DNA of 12,406 bases from Nitrosomonadales bacterium (GTDB lineage Bacteria; Pseudomonadota; Gammaproteobacteria; Burkholderiales; Gallionellaceae). The notes beneath the pieces are model-generated. The model was not told the DNA's origin. It was given only the letters and a program-made list of their open reading frames with translations, and did no database searches. Both the position numbers and the translations under genes were made by a program. Position 1 is the stretch's first letter, and the number at the start of each line of letters is the position of its first letter. The DNA lies in contig QJWF01000004.1 in the NCBI GenBank assembly GCA_003235435.1, positions 1 through 12,406 of the forward strand, written 5' to 3'. Shown one piece after another: positions 1-8,021 of this stretch.

Positions 1-178
1 AATGGCTTCACCAAGAAGTATGAGGTGGATCGCTCTGTCTGGTATGAGGTGCATGAAACGATGGAATCGGCCATTCAACGTGAAAAGGCAATCGAAGGAA
101 TGGCAACGCTCATGAAAACTGAGATTGATAGAGAAATTCAATCCGGATTGGACGGATCTGTATGAATCACTGTGTTGA
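1..178 (+). pseudogene. GIY-YIG nuclease family gene, degenerate 3' end
   Basis: The gene is cut by the left edge and only its C-terminal part is visible. Frame 1 reads NGFTKKYEV, then VWYEVHETMESAIQREKAI, the typical C-terminal half of the small single-domain GIY-YIG proteins (UPF0213/YhbQ-like). After codon 91-93 one extra G (position 94) throws the frame. Skipping it gives KEWQRS, a TGA at 113-115 where TGG (Trp) is expected, then KLRLIEKFNPDWTDLYESL and a stop at 176-178, exactly the family's usual ending. So one 1-base insertion and one nonsense change are visible. Read without correction, frame 1 ends at TGA 163-165 with an unrelated tail. Family members are predicted nucleases of unclear role and are often present as several copies per genome. 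Family assignment is secure; whether the lesions are real or sequencing errors cannot be told here. Confidence 0.8.
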
Positions 179-211
179 AAGAATTACGGATCTAATATTG
201 ATTGATATCTT

Positions 212-1549
212 TTGGGTTCGATAGTGTTCACCCCCAGCCATTTTGCTGAGCGAATCACGGCCCGGATCGTCCCGCTGGTTCCCGCGAACAGTTCCATCGT
301 GGTCGGTTTGAGCGGCGGGCTGGACTCGGTGGTTCTGCTGCATCTGTTAAGCGATATCTCCGAGAGCTTTTCCTGGCGGCTTTCATCCGTGCATGTGCAC
401 CATGGCATTAGTCCGAAGGCGGATGACTGGGCAGAATTCTGCTCGGCCCTGTGTGCGCGCCTCCGAATCCCGCTGCACATCGAACATGTCGATATCGCGC
501 CACTGCGCGAGCATGGCATCGAAGCCGCCGCGCGCAAATTGCGCCACGCGGTATTCGCCAGACAAACTTGTGATTTTGTCGCGCTGGCGCATCACGCTGA
601 CGATCAGGTGGAGACCCTTTTGCTGCAATTGTTGCGCGGAGCGGGCATTCGTGGTGCTGCAGCCATGCCGATGCTTGCCGAACGGGTAGGTTCGCATTCA
701 TTGCTGCGTCCGCTATTGTTCTGTTCCCGCAAGGAAATCCTTGCTTATGCCGAAGAGCGGGGTCTGCAGTGGATAGATGATGAAAGCAATGCGGACGATG
801 GATATCCGCGCAACTATTTGCGTCATTGCGTGCTTCCTGTGCTGGAGAGGGGGTTTCCCGCCTATCGCGACACTTTGGTGCGCAGCACCCGCCATTTGGC
901 AGAAGCGAGCGAACTTCTCGACCAATTGGCCGGTCAAGATGCCGGTCTGGCGCTAGAAGGAAATACTTTGCAGGTTGCTGCACTGAAAATGCTTTCGCCT
1001 ATCCGCGCAAAGAATCTACTGCGTTACTTCCTTCATGCACAGGGTGCACCCTTGCCGCGGAGCACGCAGATTGAAGAAATGCTCAGACAGCTTTGCGAAG
1101 CGCGGCAGGACGCCGCGGTGAGCGTGCGCTATGGTGATTTTCAGGTGCGAAGGTATAGGGGCAGGGCATATGTGCTGCCATTGGAGACCGAGTTCGATCG
1201 TGATCTGATATTGGCCTGGCAGGGCGAGTCAATGCTTGAGTGGCCACCATTGCACACCCGGCTGCATTTCTCAAGCTCGGCAGGCTCCGGGCTCAGTTTG
1301 CGGAAACTGCAGCGTGCCCCGTTGACGTTGCGCCTTAGGAGAGGCTCTGAATCGCTGAGGCCTAATCCGACTGCGTCAAAACGCACTCTAAAAAATCTGC
1401 TGCAACAACATGATATACCGCCCTGGAATCGCGAACGATTGCCGCTGCTGTTTTGCGGAGAGGAATTGGTGTGTGTGGTGGGAGTGGCAATGGAAGCCGA
1501 TTATCTTGCTTCGGGTAATGAAGAGGGGGTATTGGTGTCATGTGAATAA
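212..1549 (+). CDS. tilS: tRNA(Ile)-lysidine synthase TilS
   Basis: TilS uses ATP and lysine to convert C34 of the CAU-anticodon tRNA(Ile) to lysidine, switching it from Met to Ile decoding; the enzyme is cytoplasmic and normally essential. The N-type ATP pyrophosphatase PP-loop SGGLDS lies at residues 34-39. HHGIS follows near residue 66, HHADDQVET is at 127-135, and the DDESNADDGYPRNYLRH block is typical of the tRNA-binding part. The C-terminal TilS domain (about 371-435) contains LRLRRGSESLRPN and ends in GVAMEADYLA. The length of 445 aa fits full-length proteobacterial TilS. The start is uncertain: no in-frame ATG lies near the N-terminus. TTG at 212 has no visible Shine-Dalgarno, and GTG at 224 (4 codons later) has only a weak GGG 7 bases upstream. 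It ends 66 bases before dctP. In many betaproteobacteria tilS follows accA; here a decayed GIY-YIG gene precedes it. Confidence 0.96.
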   Translation: MGSIVFTPSHFAERITARIVPLVPANSSIVVGLSGGLDSVVLLHLLSDISESFSWRLSSVHVHHGISPKADDWAEFCSALCARLRIPLHIEHVDIAPLREHGIEAAARKLRHAVFARQTCDFVALAHHADDQVETLLLQLLRGAGIRGAAAMPMLAERVGSHSLLRPLLFCSRKEILAYAEERGLQWIDDESNADDGYPRNYLRHCVLPVLERGFPAYRDTLVRSTRHLAEASELLDQLAGQDAGLALEGNTLQVAALKMLSPIRAKNLLRYFLHAQGAPLPRSTQIEEMLRQLCEARQDAAVSVRYGDFQVRRYRGRAYVLPLETEFDRDLILAWQGESMLEWPPLHTRLHFSSSAGSGLSLRKLQRAPLTLRLRRGSESLRPNPTASKRTLKNLLQQHDIPPWNRERLPLLFCGEELVCVVGVAMEADYLASGNEEGVLVSCE

Positions 1550-2599
<1,050 letters not shown>

Positions 2600-2637
2600 T
2601 TGAAATCCGCAAGATCCAGACCATGTAGGGAAATAAT

Positions 2638-2652
2638 ATGTTGACCATATGA
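2638..2652 (+). other. Possible 4-codon minigene in the dctP-dctQ spacer
   Basis: ATG-TTG-ACC-ATA-TGA forms a minimal ORF (M-L-T-I) preceded by a TAGGGA Shine-Dalgarno-like sequence at 2626-2631, 6 bases upstream. ATATG at 2636-2640 and CATAT at 2646-2650 also form a small dyad over it. It ends 8 bases before the GC-rich hairpin at 2660. Whether it is translated is unknown; a chance arrangement is quite possible. Confidence 0.25.
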
Positions 2653-2659
2653 GTCGATC

Positions 2660-2680
2660 GGCCCCGGCCAGGCCGGGGCC
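2660..2680 (+). promoter_or_regulatory. Perfect GC-rich stem-loop between dctP and dctQ
   Basis: GGCCCCGGCC (2660-2669) and GGCCGGGGCC (2671-2680) are perfect reverse complements around a single A, so up to 8-10 base pairs can form with a tight loop. No U-run follows, so it is not a classical intrinsic terminator. Its position between a binding-protein gene and its permease genes suggests a 3' end stabiliser or partial terminator that keeps DctP more abundant than DctQM; that role is inferred. The 5' arm CCCCGG (2662-2667) can alternatively pair with CCGGGG (2684-2689) in the dctQ ribosome binding site. Confidence 0.6.
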
Positions 2681-2695
2681 CTTCCGGGGGGTATC

Positions 2696-3223
2696 ATGAA
2701 ATTTCTTAAGCGCTTAGATGAGTGGTTGATCGCCCTTCTGTTGGCCGCGATGACTTTGCTGACGTTTTCGCAGGTCGTGATGCGTTATGTCTTCAACTCG
2801 GGTTTCACCTGGGCAGTGGAACTCACCGGTATCTTTTTCGCCGGCATGATTTTCATCGGTATCTCTTACGGGGTGCGGGTAGGCGCTCATATCGGGGTAG
2901 ATGCGGTCATCAGGCTGCTGCCTTCCAAAGCGCGCCGCTTCACTTCCATTGTGGCTGTTCTGCTATGCCTGCTTTATGCAGGGATGGTGATCTACGGTTC
3001 CATGATCTACGTGATGAAAATGAAGTCAGCAGGCATCGAACTGGAAGACTTGCCGGTCCCGATGTGGATGGCGCGGGCAATACTGCCGGTAGGGTTTGGA
3101 TTGCTGGTGTTGCGTTTTCTTCAGGTTCTGGTGAATCTGGCAAGCGGCAAGTCTGACCATTTACATCTTGCAAACGAGGTGGAAGAGGCGCTCAAGCTTA
3201 AGGCGACCGAGGAGAACACGTGA
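2696..3223 (+). CDS. dctQ: TRAP transporter small permease, DctQ family
   Basis: This is the small integral-membrane subunit of the TRAP transporter, which pairs with DctM in the inner membrane and helps dock the binding protein. The 175-aa product has four hydrophobic segments at about residues 10-30, 40-60, 84-106 and 124-146, the family's standard topology. The first helix ends in FSQVVMRYVF and the second is followed by RVGAHIGVDAV, both DctQ hallmarks. The C-terminal tail is hydrophilic and acidic. ATG 2696 is preceded by an unusual G-only run (2686-2691), 4 bases upstream, that serves as ribosome binding site and could be masked by the upstream GC-rich hairpin. The stop overlaps the dctM start by 4 bases, so the two subunits are probably translationally coupled at near-equal amounts. 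Confidence 0.93.
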   Translation: MKFLKRLDEWLIALLLAAMTLLTFSQVVMRYVFNSGFTWAVELTGIFFAGMIFIGISYGVRVGAHIGVDAVIRLLPSKARRFTSIVAVLLCLLYAGMVIYGSMIYVMKMKSAGIELEDLPVPMWMARAILPVGFGLLVLRFLQVLVNLASGKSDHLHLANEVEEALKLKATEENT

Positions 3224-4500
3224 ATACGCTGTTCCTTTTCAGCTGCCTGTTTTTTTTCATGCTTATCGGCATGCCTGTCGCGATCAGTCTCGGGTTGTCG
3301 AGTCTGCTGACCATCGCTTTCTTTGCCCAGGATTCTCTGGCATCGCTCTCCATCAAGCTTTACGAGACCAGCGAACACTACACCCTTCTGGCAATACCGT
3401 TCTTCATACTGGCCGGGGCATTGATGTCTACCGGAGGCGTCGCGAGGCGCATGGTGGATTTTGCGATCGCAGCCGTAGGTCATCTGCGCGGAGGGTTGGC
3501 CATCGCCTCAATCCTTGCCTGCATGTTGTTTGCAGCGGTATCGGGCTCGAGCCCTGCAACGGTCGTGGCAGTCGGTTCCATCGTCATCGCCGGCATGGTG
3601 CGTAACGGCTATCCCCGGGAATTTGCCGCTGGAGTGATCTGCAATGCCGGCACGCTGGGGATTCTGATCCCGCCGTCTATCGTGATGGTAGTATATGCGG
3701 CCGTGACCGATGTGTCGGTCGGCCGCATGTTCATGGCAGGGGTGATACCCGGAATATTGCTGAGTTTGATGCTGATGCTGGCAGTACATTGGCGCGTCAA
3801 GAAATTGAACATAGAGCTGAACCCGCGCGCAAGCCTGGGTACTGTATTTGCGAAATTCAGGAAGTCGATGTGGGGGCTGGCCCTGTTGGTCATCATCATG
3901 GGCGGCATTTATGGCGGGGTGTTCACACCCACGGAAGCTGCGGCAGTGTCTGCGGTTTATGCGCTGTTTGTTGCGGTCTTCATCTATCGCGATCTGAAAA
4001 TTAATCAATTGCCGCAGGTTTTTGTCGAAGCCAGCCGGACCACGGTGATGCTGATGTTCATCGTTGCCAATGCGATGCTGTTCGCGCACGTGCTGACTAC
4101 CGAGCGTATCCCGCAAACCATCGCAGAGCAGATCGTTGCAATCGGCATGGCGCCGTGGATGTTCCTCATGGTGGTCAACATCATCCTGCTGGTCGCAGGC
4201 AACTTCATGGAACCAACCGGCATCATTCTGATCCTTGCGCCGATCTTTTTTCCGATTGCCAATCATCTGGGTATCGACCCCATCCACCTTGGCGTCATCA
4301 TGGTGGTCAACATGGAGATCGGCATGGTCACACCGCCGGTAGGCCTCAATCTGTTCGTAACCAGCGGCATCACCGGCATGAGCATCATGCAAGTCACCAA
4401 GGCGGCATTGCCCTGGCTGATGGTGTTGCTGCTTTTTCTCGTCATCATCACCTATATCCCCCAAGTCACCCTGTACCTGCCGGATCTGTTGTTCAATTAA
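3220..4500 (+). CDS. dctM: TRAP transporter large permease, DctM family
   Basis: This is the large membrane subunit that carries the sodium- or proton-coupled transport pathway of the TRAP system. The 426-aa length is normal for DctM, and the protein is hydrophobic throughout, with roughly a dozen membrane segments and re-entrant hairpins. Diagnostic stretches in order are SGSSPATVVAVGSI, AGTLGILIPPSIVMVVYA, FTPTEAAAVSAVYA, NFMEPTGIILILAPIFFPIA and GMVTPPVGLNLFVTSGI, which include the paired ion-site motifs of the two inverted halves. The start is GTG at 3220, overlapping the dctQ TGA (GTGA), with a good GAGGAG ribosome binding site at 3209-3214 inside dctQ. It is the last gene of the TRAP cassette; the following 179-base gap separates it from ndk. 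Confidence 0.95.
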   Translation: MNTLFLFSCLFFFMLIGMPVAISLGLSSLLTIAFFAQDSLASLSIKLYETSEHYTLLAIPFFILAGALMSTGGVARRMVDFAIAAVGHLRGGLAIASILACMLFAAVSGSSPATVVAVGSIVIAGMVRNGYPREFAAGVICNAGTLGILIPPSIVMVVYAAVTDVSVGRMFMAGVIPGILLSLMLMLAVHWRVKKLNIELNPRASLGTVFAKFRKSMWGLALLVIIMGGIYGGVFTPTEAAAVSAVYALFVAVFIYRDLKINQLPQVFVEASRTTVMLMFIVANAMLFAHVLTTERIPQTIAEQIVAIGMAPWMFLMVVNIILLVAGNFMEPTGIILILAPIFFPIANHLGIDPIHLGVIMVVNMEIGMVTPPVGLNLFVTSGITGMSIMQVTKAALPWLMVLLLFLVIITYIPQVTLYLPDLLFN

Positions 4501-4533
4501 TCCTGGTTAATGCATTTCGCGGTTTTCAAGCAT

Positions 4534-4559
4534 GGAATTGCCATGGAAATTTCCTTTTT
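4534..4559 (+). terminator. Weak candidate intrinsic terminator after dctM
   Basis: GGAATT (4534-4539) can pair with AATTTCC (4548-4554) with one bulged T, directly followed by TTTTT (4555-4559). The stem is short and A/T-rich. A competing CATGG/CCATG dyad (4531-4545) overlaps it. Placement 34 bases after the dctM stop and before the ndk promoter candidate is right, but strength is doubtful. Confidence 0.35.
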
Positions 4560-4598
4560 ATCATTGGTTAAGTAACTCCACTATCGGAAGTGGCACCT

Positions 4599-4627
4599 GC
4601 GACAGCGCCCGCAAAGCCTGATAGAAT
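4599..4627 (+). promoter_or_regulatory. Candidate sigma-70 promoter for ndk and downstream genes
   Basis: An extended -10, TG-A-TAGAAT (4619-4627), lies 17 bases after GCGACA (4599-4604), a 4/6 match to the -35 consensus. Transcription would begin near 4634, giving a leader of about 45 bases before ATG 4680. A 5-bp dyad, CCACT/AGTGG (4578-4593), lies just upstream of the -35 and might be an operator or chance. The gap between dctM and ndk is the largest upstream of this gene run, which supports a promoter here. Confidence 0.5.
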
Positions 4628-4679
4628 TGCGCCCTCGGAAAATTTGACCAATTCAATTGTTATGTCTGGAGAAAGAAGC

Positions 4680-5105
4680 ATGGCTGTAGAGCGTACCCTG
4701 TCGATCATCAAACCCGATGCAGTGGCAAAGAATGTCATCGGAAAAATTTATTCCCGCTTCGAGAATGCCGGCATGAAGATCGTTGCCGCGCAGATGCGAC
4801 ACCTTGCCCGTAACGAGGCCGAAGGTTTCTATGCGGTGCATCGCGAGCGTCCTTTCTTTAAGGATCTGGTGGAGTTCATGATCTCAGGGCCGGTGATGAT
4901 ACAGGTGTTGGAAGGCGAAGGCGCAATCCAGAAGAACCGTGACCTGATGGGTGCGACCGATCCGAAGCAAGCGGCCAGTGGCACGATACGCGCCGACTTT
5001 GCGGACAGTATCGATGCCAATGCGGTGCACGGTTCGGATTCTGCGGAAAACGCAAAGATCGAAATCGCGTATTTCTTTTCCGCAAAGAATATTCATTCTC
5101 GCTAA
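4680..5105 (+). CDS. ndk: Nucleoside diphosphate kinase
   Basis: Ndk moves the gamma-phosphate from ATP to other (d)NDPs through a phosphohistidine intermediate and so balances nucleotide pools in the cytoplasm. The 141-aa product is the usual bacterial length. It begins [14 protein letters not shown] (family KPD motif), continues with HRERPFF and [11 protein letters not shown], and contains the active-site NAVHGSD with His117 as the phosphorylated residue. ATG 4680 is preceded by GGAGAAAG (4668-4675) at good spacing. An in-frame GTG at 4590 would add 30 non-homologous residues and place the promoter inside the gene, so it was not used. It stops 2 bases before rlmN, a neighbour in many proteobacteria, so co-transcription is very likely. 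Confidence 0.97.
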   Translation: MAVERTLSIIKPDAVAKNVIGKIYSRFENAGMKIVAAQMRHLARNEAEGFYAVHRERPFFKDLVEFMISGPVMIQVLEGEGAIQKNRDLMGATDPKQAASGTIRADFADSIDANAVHGSDSAENAKIEIAYFFSAKNIHSR

Positions 5106-5107
5106 AG

Positions 5108-6190
5108 ATGCAACGGAACCTCCTCGACTTTGATGCGCAAGGGTTGGCAGCTTATCTCGCTGAAATGGGCGAGAAGCCTTTCCGTGCGCGCCAGTTGATG
5201 CGCTGGGTCTACAAAGAAGGGGAGTCAGATTTTGCTGCGATGACTGATATTGCCGTGGCATTGCGCGGCAAGCTTGCCAAGTGCGCCGGAATTTCTGCGC
5301 CAGAAGTGATTCGCGAAGAATTGTCCGATGATGGCACGCGCAAATGGCTATTGGATGTGGGTACGGGTAATGCGATTGAAACGGTATTCATCCCGGAGGA
5401 ATCGCGCGGTACGCTTTGCGTTTCCACGCAGGCCGGATGTGCGCTGGACTGCACTTTTTGTTCCACTGGCAAGCAAGGATTCAACCGCAACTTGAGCGTG
5501 GCGGAGATCATCGGCCAGATGTGGTGGGCGAACCGCCGGTTGGGCAAGGATATCGATGGAAATTGGCAGATCAGCAACGTCGTGATGATGGGCATGGGCG
5601 AGCCGCTGTTGAATTTCGACAGCACTGTCAGCGCATTGCGGCTGATGCTTGATGATCATGCCTACGGCTTGTCGCGTCGCCGTGTCACGGTATCCACTTC
5701 CGGAATCGTGCCGGCGATGGACAGGTTGAGCGACGAGTGCCCGGTGGCGCTGGCGGTTTCGCTGCATGCTTCGAACGACAAATTGCGCGATGAGCTGGTG
5801 CCGATCAATCAGAAGTACCCGCTCAGACAATTGCTGGCTGCCTGTCTGCGCTACCTTGAACGTGCGCCCCGTGATTTCATCACTTTCGAGTACGTTATGC
5901 TGGATGGCGTGAATGACTCGGTGCAACACGCGCGTGAATTGGTGAAGCTGGTGAGTGGCGTGCCATGCAAGTTCAACCTGATCCCGTTTAATCCGTTTCC
6001 TCATACCGGCTACACGGGCTCCGGAAGCGATTCCATCCGGCGCTTCCGCGATGTGCTGATGCAATCCGATATTGTAACTACCGTACGAAAGACACGCGGT
6101 GATGACATAGCGGCTGCATGCGGCCAACTGGCCGGGCAAGTGCGGGACAGAACCAGGCGAACCCTCTTTCACACAGCCGAGGCCGCATAA
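5108..6190 (+). CDS. rlmN: Dual-specificity 23S rRNA A2503 / tRNA A37 methyltransferase RlmN
   Basis: RlmN is a radical-SAM enzyme that makes C2-methyladenosine at A2503 of 23S rRNA and A37 of some tRNAs, tuning peptidyl-transferase function and decoding. The 360-aa product has an N-terminal accessory domain (QRNLLDFD, then [14 protein letters not shown]). The [4Fe-4S] motif CxxxCxxC is CALDCTFC, with Cys111, Cys115 and Cys118. [10 protein letters not shown] (SAM-binding GGE-like) and the late [18 protein letters not shown] follow; Cys338 there matches the methyl-carrying cysteine (Cys355 in E. coli). The N-terminus matches the family at ATG 5108, although no clear Shine-Dalgarno is seen; the start lies 2 bases after the ndk stop, so translational coupling is likely. 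Presence of the late cysteine and the overall match argue for RlmN rather than the paralogue Cfr, a resistance enzyme. Confidence 0.96.
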   Translation: MQRNLLDFDAQGLAAYLAEMGEKPFRARQLMRWVYKEGESDFAAMTDIAVALRGKLAKCAGISAPEVIREELSDDGTRKWLLDVGTGNAIETVFIPEESRGTLCVSTQAGCALDCTFCSTGKQGFNRNLSVAEIIGQMWWANRRLGKDIDGNWQISNVVMMGMGEPLLNFDSTVSALRLMLDDHAYGLSRRRVTVSTSGIVPAMDRLSDECPVALAVSLHASNDKLRDELVPINQKYPLRQLLAACLRYLERAPRDFITFEYVMLDGVNDSVQHARELVKLVSGVPCKFNLIPFNPFPHTGYTGSGSDSIRRFRDVLMQSDIVTTVRKTRGDDIAAACGQLAGQVRDRTRRTLFHTAEAA

Positions 6191-6952
6191 ATGACTAGCC
6201 GGGGCGGACCGATGGGCATACATGTTACCCTGTTACTTGCTTTGCTAGCGCTGGCGGGTTGCGGTACCACTTCGTCGAACTCCGGCAACATCAAGAGCGC
6301 TAAGGTTCACACCGAACTAGCCGGACTTTATTTTGAGCGGGGCCAGTACGGTGTTGCGCTTGACGAAATAGAGCAGGCCTTGAATGCCGATCGCAACTAT
6401 GCACAGGCATACAACGTGCGCGGACTCGTGCACATGTCATTGCGCGAGGACGAACAGGCCGAGGAGGATTTCAAGAAGAGTCTGAGCCTTGACAGGAACG
6501 ATTCGGATGCACACAACAATTACGGTTGGTTCCTGTGCCAGCGAGACAGGGAAAAGGAGTCCATTCCGCATTTCATGGCGGCATTGAAGGATCCATTGTA
6601 CCGGACACCCGCTCGAGCCTTTCTGAATGCGGGAGTCTGTTCGCGGAAAATGGGCAACAACAAGGATGCCCGGGAGTTTCTGCAGCGCGCTCTGGTTGCA
6701 CAACCAGGTATGCCGCAGGCATTGTTGGCTATGGCTGAGATCAATTTTTCCGACGGGGATTATTCTGCTGCGAAACAATATTTTACGAAATATTCCAGGA
6801 GCTCGGACAACCTTACGGCAGATCAGCTCTGGCTTGCGGTGCGTATCTCGCGCAAGACTGGTGACCGTGATGCCGAGGCCAGTTATGGATTGCAGTTGCG
6901 CAAGCGGTTTCCAGATGCGCGTGAAACCGAATTGATGATGAGTGGCAAATAA
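6191..6952 (+). CDS. pilW: Type IV pilus biogenesis/stability lipoprotein PilW (PilF), TPR protein
   Basis: PilW/PilF is an outer-membrane lipoprotein pilotin that helps the PilQ secretin assemble and stabilises type IV pili. The 253-aa product opens with a lipoprotein signal: Arg4, then a hydrophobic core and the lipobox LAGC, with Cys24 as the lipidated residue. About six tetratricopeptide repeats fill the rest (roughly 37-70, 71-104, 105-138, then further repeats to about 245); typical units are LAGLYFERGQYGVALDEIEQAL and AYNVRGLVHMSL. ATG 6191 abuts the rlmN stop and has GAGG 8 bases upstream. An internal ATG at 6212 would give a signal lacking positive charge, so it is less likely. It overlaps rodZ by one base (TAATG). 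The rlmN-pilW-rodZ order is common in Beta- and Gammaproteobacteria. No other pilus gene is in the window. Confidence 0.88.
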   Translation: MTSRGGPMGIHVTLLLALLALAGCGTTSSNSGNIKSAKVHTELAGLYFERGQYGVALDEIEQALNADRNYAQAYNVRGLVHMSLREDEQAEEDFKKSLSLDRNDSDAHNNYGWFLCQRDREKESIPHFMAALKDPLYRTPARAFLNAGVCSRKMGNNKDAREFLQRALVAQPGMPQALLAMAEINFSDGDYSAAKQYFTKYSRSSDNLTADQLWLAVRISRKTGDRDAEASYGLQLRKRFPDARETELMMSGK

Positions 6953-8019
6953 TGGAACAGTTACCCGAAAATAATCCTGCACAAACGGACAGATCCGGCG
7001 ATATCACGGAAGCCACGCTGGGAAAGGTATTGCGCGAGGCTCGCGAACATTTGGGATTGAGTGTGGCTGATGTTGCCAATCAGATCAAATTCGCGCCGCG
7101 CCAGATTGAAGCGATCGAGGCGGGCGATTACCAGCAGCTTCCAGAAGAAGCGTTCTTGCGCGGTTTCATCCGCAGCTATGCCAAGATATTGCAATTGGAT
7201 TCGCAAAAATTATTGGCTGCGTTGCCGCATTCCAAGACGGCAACGATGGAACTGGTGATACCTGAGTCTGTCGGAGTGCCTTTCCCGAGCGCGAATTCTC
7301 TGTTCCGGCAAAACGTGATGTTGCTAGCAGCAGCGGCTGTGCTGGCCGTGGTTGCCGGTGGGATCGCGTTGTGGAATGTCATGTCGCCTGTCAAACATAT
7401 CGAAGTAGCTCGGGTCGAAACGCCGGTCACCTTGCCCGAGGAAGAGCAGCCAGTTCCGACTCAGCCAAAACCGGACGAGCAGATCAAAGAAACGGCAATT
7501 GCCAGTACGCCCAAGGCAAAAAACAAAACCGAAAGTGTTCAGCCGGAAACCAAGCCTGCTGCCAAACCTGAGACCAAACCTGAAACCAAACCGCAGGTGA
7601 TCAAACAGGAACCGAAGCCGGTTGAGATGCTGGGGCTCGGTCCGACAGTCAGCCCGGTGACCAAGCCAGAGATCAAAACCGAAGTCAAGCCGGAAACGAA
7701 ACCGGAGGCCAAACCGGCAACTCAGCAGCAGACGATGCCTTCGGCAGCAGAAACCCAGTCTGACGATACCACAAAAGTCTCTCAGTTACGTCTGGAGTTT
7801 GGCGATGAATCATGGACTGAAATAAGGGACAAGGATGACAAGATACTGTCATCACAGGTCAATCCTGCCGGAAGTGAACTGATTGTTTACGGTCGGGCAC
7901 CTTTCACCATGCTGATAGGCCATGGTATGGCGGCACGTTTGTATCATGACGGCAAACAGGTAGATCTGACTCCCTATATTAACAAATATAGCGAAGTGGC
8001 GCACGTGACATTGAAGTGA
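6952..8019 (+). CDS. rodZ: RodZ-like membrane protein: HTH, one TM helix, periplasmic DUF4115
   Basis: RodZ is a bitopic inner-membrane protein that links MreB filaments to the wall-elongation machinery and supports rod shape. The 355-aa product has a cytoplasmic Cro-like helix-turn-helix (HTH_25, about residues 22-90: [11 protein letters not shown], then [21 protein letters not shown] and [13 protein letters not shown]). In RodZ this domain binds MreB rather than DNA. One transmembrane helix follows at about 122-143. A long Lys/Pro/Glu/Thr-rich linker (about 155-275) leads to the C-terminal DUF4115 domain (about 279-355, starting [13 protein letters not shown]). This architecture is diagnostic. 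No mreB is in the window, so the role is by family. The start overlaps the pilW stop by one base, implying coupling. The linker contains KPET repeats described separately. Confidence 0.9.
   Translation: MEQLPENNPAQTDRSGDITEATLGKVLREAREHLGLSVADVANQIKFAPRQIEAIEAGDYQQLPEEAFLRGFIRSYAKILQLDSQKLLAALPHSKTATMELVIPESVGVPFPSANSLFRQNVMLLAAAAVLAVVAGGIALWNVMSPVKHIEVARVETPVTLPEEEQPVPTQPKPDEQIKETAIASTPKAKNKTESVQPETKPAAKPETKPETKPQVIKQEPKPVEMLGLGPTVSPVTKPEIKTEVKPETKPEAKPATQQQTMPSAAETQSDDTTKVSQLRLEFGDESWTEIRDKDDKILSSQVNPAGSELIVYGRAPFTMLIGHGMAARLYHDGKQVDLTPYINKYSEVAHVTLK
7543..7719 (+). repeat. KPET-type low-complexity repeats in the rodZ linker
   Basis: Residues about 198-256 of RodZ contain two clusters of Lys-Pro-Glu-Thr/Ala units: [17 protein letters not shown] (198-214) and a second from [19 protein letters not shown] (238-256). 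At DNA level the 12-base unit GARACCAAACC(T/G) is nearly tandem at 7570-7593. Such extended, charged, proline-rich linkers typically span the periplasm or peptidoglycan. The near-identical units could change copy number by slippage. Confidence 0.75.
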
Positions 8020-8021
8020 GC

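Noticed and set aside
148..198. Promoter for tilS using TTGGAC or TTGAAA with TAATAT (193-198)
   Set aside because: No -35 candidate falls at 16-18 bases from the TAATAT box; spacing is 12 or far too long.
2660..2680. Intrinsic terminator ending the dctP transcript
   Set aside because: The stem is strong but no U-run follows, and dctQM need read-through; it is treated as a regulatory or stabilising hairpin instead.
3508..4464. 318-codon minus-strand frame opposite dctM
   Set aside because: Its extreme His/Asp content mirrors the hydrophobic membrane codons of dctM; no family resemblance.
4590..4679. GTG 4590 as ndk start
   Set aside because: The added 30 residues are not Ndk-like and overlap the promoter candidate; ATG 4680 has a good ribosome binding site.
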